A DNA stretch of 16,768 nt from JBCBWG01 sp039186015. Its GTDB lineage: Bacteria; Pseudomonadota; Alphaproteobacteria; Rhizobiales; Hyphomicrobiaceae. The notes under the pieces are model-generated. The model was given only the letters and a program-made list of their open reading frames with translations. It searched no databases and was not told the origin of the DNA. Each line of letters starts with the position of its first letter. Positions within the stretch are counted from its first letter, which is position 1. Below, piece by piece: positions 14,479 through 16,768 of this stretch. Location: NCBI GenBank assembly GCA_039186015.1, contig JBCDAH010000113.1, forward strand, positions 1 to 16,768, read 5' to 3'. The translations under genes and the position numbers were made by a program.

Positions 14479-14493
14479 ACTAGACGGTTTACT
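14479..14493. promoter_or_regulatory. Candidate TetR-family operator
   Basis: ACTAGACGGTTTACT has symmetric positions of the form TAnAC-n-GTnTA, a dyad typical of TetR/AcrR operators. It ends 6 nt before the tetR start and lies between tetR and the divergent enoyl-CoA hydratase gene, where an autoregulatory site for both would be expected. Confidence 0.5.
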
Positions 14494-14499
14494 TCAGAT

Positions 14500-15075
14500 A
14501 TGCCGCAAGTCCGATCGCAGACCCGACAGAAGATTATCAGTAGCGCAGCCCGGCTGTTCTACGGCGAGGGCATTCGCGCTGTGAGCATGGATGCGGTTGC
14601 TGAGGCTGCAGGATTCACAAAGAAGACTTTGTACTATCATTTCTCGAGCAAAGATGACCTCGTGGCTGCCTATCTTCAAAGCCAGGACGAGCCGGCGATT
14701 GCCGCCTATCAACGCTGGTTCAACGGAACGGACGGCGACGTGGGAGACAAAGTCGCAGGCATGTTCGCAGGATTTGCGGACACATCCCGCAAACCGAAAT
14801 GGCGTGGTTGTGGATTCTTACGGACGGTCGCGGAGCTGGCAAACATGCCTGGGCATCCCGCGATCAAAGTCGGGCGAGATCACAAGCGGAAGTTCGAAAG
14901 CTGGCTGACCGATGCGTTAGAAGCGCACGCGGTTCCGCATGCCAATCGTGTCGCACGCGAGGTCTTTCTACTTTTGGAAGGTGCAGCGACAGTGATGTTG
15001 TTCGAAAAAGACACTGCTTACGTGTTTGCGGCGAGCGCTCTCGCGAAGCGACTTGTCGTCAACAGTTCGCCATGA
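14500..15075 (+). CDS. TetR/AcrR-family transcriptional repressor
   Basis: This 191-residue regulator has an N-terminal helix-turn-helix (residues 8-55): IISSAARLFYGEGIRAVSMD, VAEAAGFTKKTLYYHFSSKDDLV, the classic TetR pattern. The C-terminal ligand-binding and dimer domain includes WRGCGFLRTVAELANMPGHP, a motif of one TetR subgroup with a Gly-Cys-Gly turn. The ATG at 14500 starts immediately after the dyad at 14479-14493. It is divergent from the enoyl-CoA hydratase/DUF1330 pair, and it is the likely repressor of that pair and of itself. The inducer is unknown; an acyl-CoA is a reasonable guess from the neighbour but is not shown. Confidence 0.9.
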   Translation: MPQVRSQTRQKIISSAARLFYGEGIRAVSMDAVAEAAGFTKKTLYYHFSSKDDLVAAYLQSQDEPAIAAYQRWFNGTDGDVGDKVAGMFAGFADTSRKPKWRGCGFLRTVAELANMPGHPAIKVGRDHKRKFESWLTDALEAHAVPHANRVAREVFLLLEGAATVMLFEKDTAYVFAASALAKRLVVNSSP

Positions 15076-15167
15076 CCGTCGGCTGCCGAGAAGATGCCGA
15101 GCGGCGGCCCCATATTGACGAGATCTGCACGATTGGTTGTGCCGGTCTGGCTTGGAGAGCGAAACCC

Positions 15168-15464
15168 GTGATTCAGATTATCTATCGGTGGAGAGTATCA
15201 GAAGAGAACCGAACAGCATTTCTCGATGCATGGCGCCGGACGACGCAGAGCATCCGCGAGACAACCGAAGGTGCGCGAGGCAGCTTTTGCATCGTCAGCG
15301 TGGACGATCCGACTGAGGTCCTCACGGTCGCGCGATGGGACAACCTCGAACAGTGGCAGGTATTCGTCACGACCGCCAAGTCGTCGTCTATGCGTGACAT
15401 GCACATGTTCGGCGAGCAGGTCTCACACGCCGCCTTTGAGCAGGTTGGGGATTACACGGTTTAG
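15168..15464 (+). CDS. ABM-fold monooxygenase-like protein
   Basis: This 98-residue protein has the antibiotic-biosynthesis-monooxygenase (dimeric alpha-beta barrel) pattern: IQIIYRWRVSEENRTAFLDAWRR, then RGSFCIVSVDDPTEVLTVARWDNLEQWQVF. The Asn/Trp/His set of haem-degrading members is not conserved at the matching positions, unlike the gene at 4620, so I do not call it a haem oxygenase. It uses a GTG start at 15168, chosen because the protein begins there with a normal first beta-strand and a TGGAGA element lies about 9 nt upstream. A longer reading would run back through tetR in another frame. It lies 92 nt after tetR in the same direction. Function is unknown. Confidence 0.72.
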   Translation: MIQIIYRWRVSEENRTAFLDAWRRTTQSIRETTEGARGSFCIVSVDDPTEVLTVARWDNLEQWQVFVTTAKSSSMRDMHMFGEQVSHAAFEQVGDYTV

Positions 15465-15924
15465 CAGCACGTCGAACGATCGGGATCTTGTACTGCGAAA
15501 CGCTCTGATGCGCATGGTGGTCACCGAACGCGCATTCGCCGGTATCGCCCGCGCAGCCTGAGCGATGCGCATCATGGCCGTGGTAATCACGACCATGATC
15601 AAATCCGCCTCATCGTCCGTCGCGCCATTGTGAGCAATCCGCACCGGCACGACCGGACCTGGACTTTCGATCCGCCACCATGACAGGCTCAAATGTTCGA
15701 CGGCGATGGGACATCGTGACCAGTTCGGCCCGCACGTTTCCAGTCATTGTCGCGATCATGCGACTTTCATCGCGCGCACCCCAGGTGACGACCGATCAGA
15801 ACTGCGCGGCCGCGTACAATTGAACATCGGTGCCAGGCCACCAAAATCAGCGAGACAGAACTGGTCAGCACGATAAGTGCGTAACGTTCTCGACGTCTTT
15901 CTTCGCGACCCAGGAGGACCCACA
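15465..15924. other. 460-bp stretch with no recognisable gene
   Basis: No open frame here has both a credible start with ribosome site and a protein I recognise. A minus-strand reading of 89 residues (15423-15692) overlaps the end of the ABM gene and contains DDEADLIMVVITTAMMRIAQ, but it matches no family I know. The stretch holds a long near-perfect hairpin (15571-15599) and presumably the promoter of the gene at 15925, though no clear -35/-10 pair is visible. It may be a decayed gene or a regulatory leader. Confidence 0.5.
15571..15599. repeat. Near-perfect 12-bp inverted repeat
   Basis: ATCATGGCCGTG and CACGACCATGAT pair at 11 of 12 positions around the 5-nt loop GTAAT. It lies about 107 nt after the ABM gene stop. 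No T-run follows on either strand, so it is not a standard terminator. It may be an operator, a palindromic repeat element or an RNA hairpin. Confidence 0.6.
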
Positions 15925-16768
15925 ATGGAACGTCTCGCCCCGGACCTTCGGCAGATGCAGAGGACCCCGCTAGCTGAAGCCCACGTTGAGGCGCTGAGGA
16001 CGGCTGGATCGAAGAAGCACTTTCAAGCGGGTGCAATCATCATCGAAGCCGGGGATCGTCCTGAAGAGTTTATCTATCTTGTCAGCGGCGAACTGGAACT
16101 TGTCGACCCGCTCACCCGTGAACGCCTGGTTCCGTTCACACTCGGCGCAAACCAGTTCATGGGCGATACGTCGTTCCTGTCCGGCGCCGCTTCACCGCAG
16201 ACGGTTCGTGCCGTACAGGACTGCCAGGTGATAGCCGTGCCACGCGCCAAAATGCTGGATCTGATGTCGCGGATCCCAGAAATGAGCGACATTATCATTA
16301 CCGTGTTCGCGGCGCGGCGGCGGCGCATGATCGAAGATGGTACGGCACCACTGGTCCTGATCGGGGCGGACGGGAACCCCGAACTCAGAAATGTCGAAAC
16401 CTTTCTCAGTCGGAACCGGCTCCCCTATAGATGTCTGAAAATCTCTGATCCGGAGGCGCAAGAGTTATGTCAGGCCGCCGGCGCGCCACGTGACCAGCCC
16501 GCCGTTATCCTGGGGGCGCAAGAAGCAATTGCGGAAGCAACACCGGCAGCCGTCGCACAACGCCTCGGCCTCGACCTGGCGGTCGGGCACGACGATACGT
16601 TTGATGTCCTGATCGTCGGTGGCGGACCATCCGGCGTGGCGGCCGCGGTGTATGCGGGCGCTGAGGGTCTTCGCGCGATTGTGGTCGAAGAACTGGCCAC
16701 CGGCGGCCAAGCGGGCACATCATCGCGCATCGAGAACTACATGGGGTTTCCGACCGGCATCTCGGGTG
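15925..16768 (+). CDS. Cyclic-nucleotide-binding-domain/thioredoxin-reductase fusion (5' part)
   Basis: The first 281 codons are present; the gene runs off the window end. Residues 25-125 form a cyclic-nucleotide-binding-type beta-roll (EFIYLVSGELELV, NQFMGDTSFLSG). Residues 142-210 resemble the small thioredoxin-like domain of this fusion family (PLVLIGADGNPELRNVETFL, LPYRCLKI). From 226 a FAD-binding Rossmann fold starts (DVLIVGGGPSGVAAAVYA, then GGQAGTSSRIENYMGFP), as in thioredoxin reductase. The phosphate-binding cassette of the first domain reads GDTSFLSGAASPQTVRA and lacks the Arg-Ser that contacts cyclic nucleotide in CRP, so cAMP binding is doubtful. AGGAGGA 6 nt before the ATG fixes the start. 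The redox-active Cys pair would be beyond the window. It is probably a cytoplasmic FAD oxidoreductase. Confidence 0.87.
   Translation, partial: MERLAPDLRQMQRTPLAEAHVEALRTAGSKKHFQAGAIIIEAGDRPEEFIYLVSGELELVDPLTRERLVPFTLGANQFMGDTSFLSGAASPQTVRAVQDCQVIAVPRAKMLDLMSRIPEMSDIIITVFAARRRRMIEDGTAPLVLIGADGNPELRNVETFLSRNRLPYRCLKISDPEAQELCQAAGAPRDQPAVILGAQEAIAEATPAAVAQRLGLDLAVGHDDTFDVLIVGGGPSGVAAAVYAGAEGLRAIVVEELATGGQAGTSSRIENYMGFPTGISG

Noticed and set aside
15767..16036. 89-residue minus-strand frame with one hydrophobic stretch (ALIVLTSSVSLILVAW)
   Set aside because: Its only start lies inside the well-supported redox fusion gene and there is no ribosome site before the hydrophobic part. Suggestive but unsupported.
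1..16768. CRISPR arrays, tRNA or rRNA genes, insertion sequences, transposases or phage genes
   Set aside because: I looked for regularly spaced repeats, cloverleaf sequences and transposase/integrase motifs on both strands and saw none.

Overview
The window looks like the chromosome of an alphaproteobacterium, probably of the order Hyphomicrobiales. The GC content is high and the third codon positions are GC-rich. The gene set hmuP, hmuTUV, an ABM-fold haem monooxygenase and exbB-exbD-tonB is typical of Bradyrhizobium, Rhodopseudomonas and their relatives. I assign this from protein motifs only and cannot name the species.

Left half (about 67-7082, all on the minus strand): a run of nine genes. 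It begins with a TonB-dependent outer-membrane haem receptor with FRAP and NPNL motifs. Then come an IsdG/HmuQ-type haem-degrading monooxygenase, a small secreted four-cysteine protein, ExbB and a first ExbD. A VOC-fold protein of the bleomycin-resistance type and an exported alpha/beta hydrolase follow, then a second ExbD and TonB. Gaps are short and several genes overlap by ATGA, so most or all of the run is probably co-transcribed. The most unusual feature is that the second ExbD has Asn where the proton-carrying Asp of the transmembrane helix should be. A VOC protein and a hydrolase also sit inside the TonB-complex operon.

Centre (7083-10405): a divergent promoter region holds a perfect 11-bp inverted repeat, a good candidate for a shared operator. 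The plus strand then carries hmuP and hmuT-hmuU-hmuV, the periplasmic binding protein, permease and ATPase of a haem ABC importer. A perfect 22-bp tandem duplication spans the hmuP stop and the hmuT leader. Together the two arms form a full haem route: the receptor is energised by TonB/ExbBD, HmuTUV crosses the inner membrane, and the ABM protein opens the ring in the cytoplasm.

Centre-right (10406-11809): a Tat-exported protein with a reduced intradiol-dioxygenase-like fold, then a diheme ferric-reductase-like membrane protein. This probably adds an iron-reduction step to the haem locus.

Right part (11851-16768): less tightly linked genes. They are a conserved 80-residue hypothetical protein, an SDR oxidoreductase lacking the usual catalytic Tyr, a DUF1330 gene coupled to an enoyl-CoA hydratase and divergent from a TetR regulator, and a second ABM-domain protein. 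A 460-bp stretch with no recognisable gene follows. The window ends inside a gene for a cyclic-nucleotide-binding-domain/thioredoxin-like/thioredoxin-reductase fusion.
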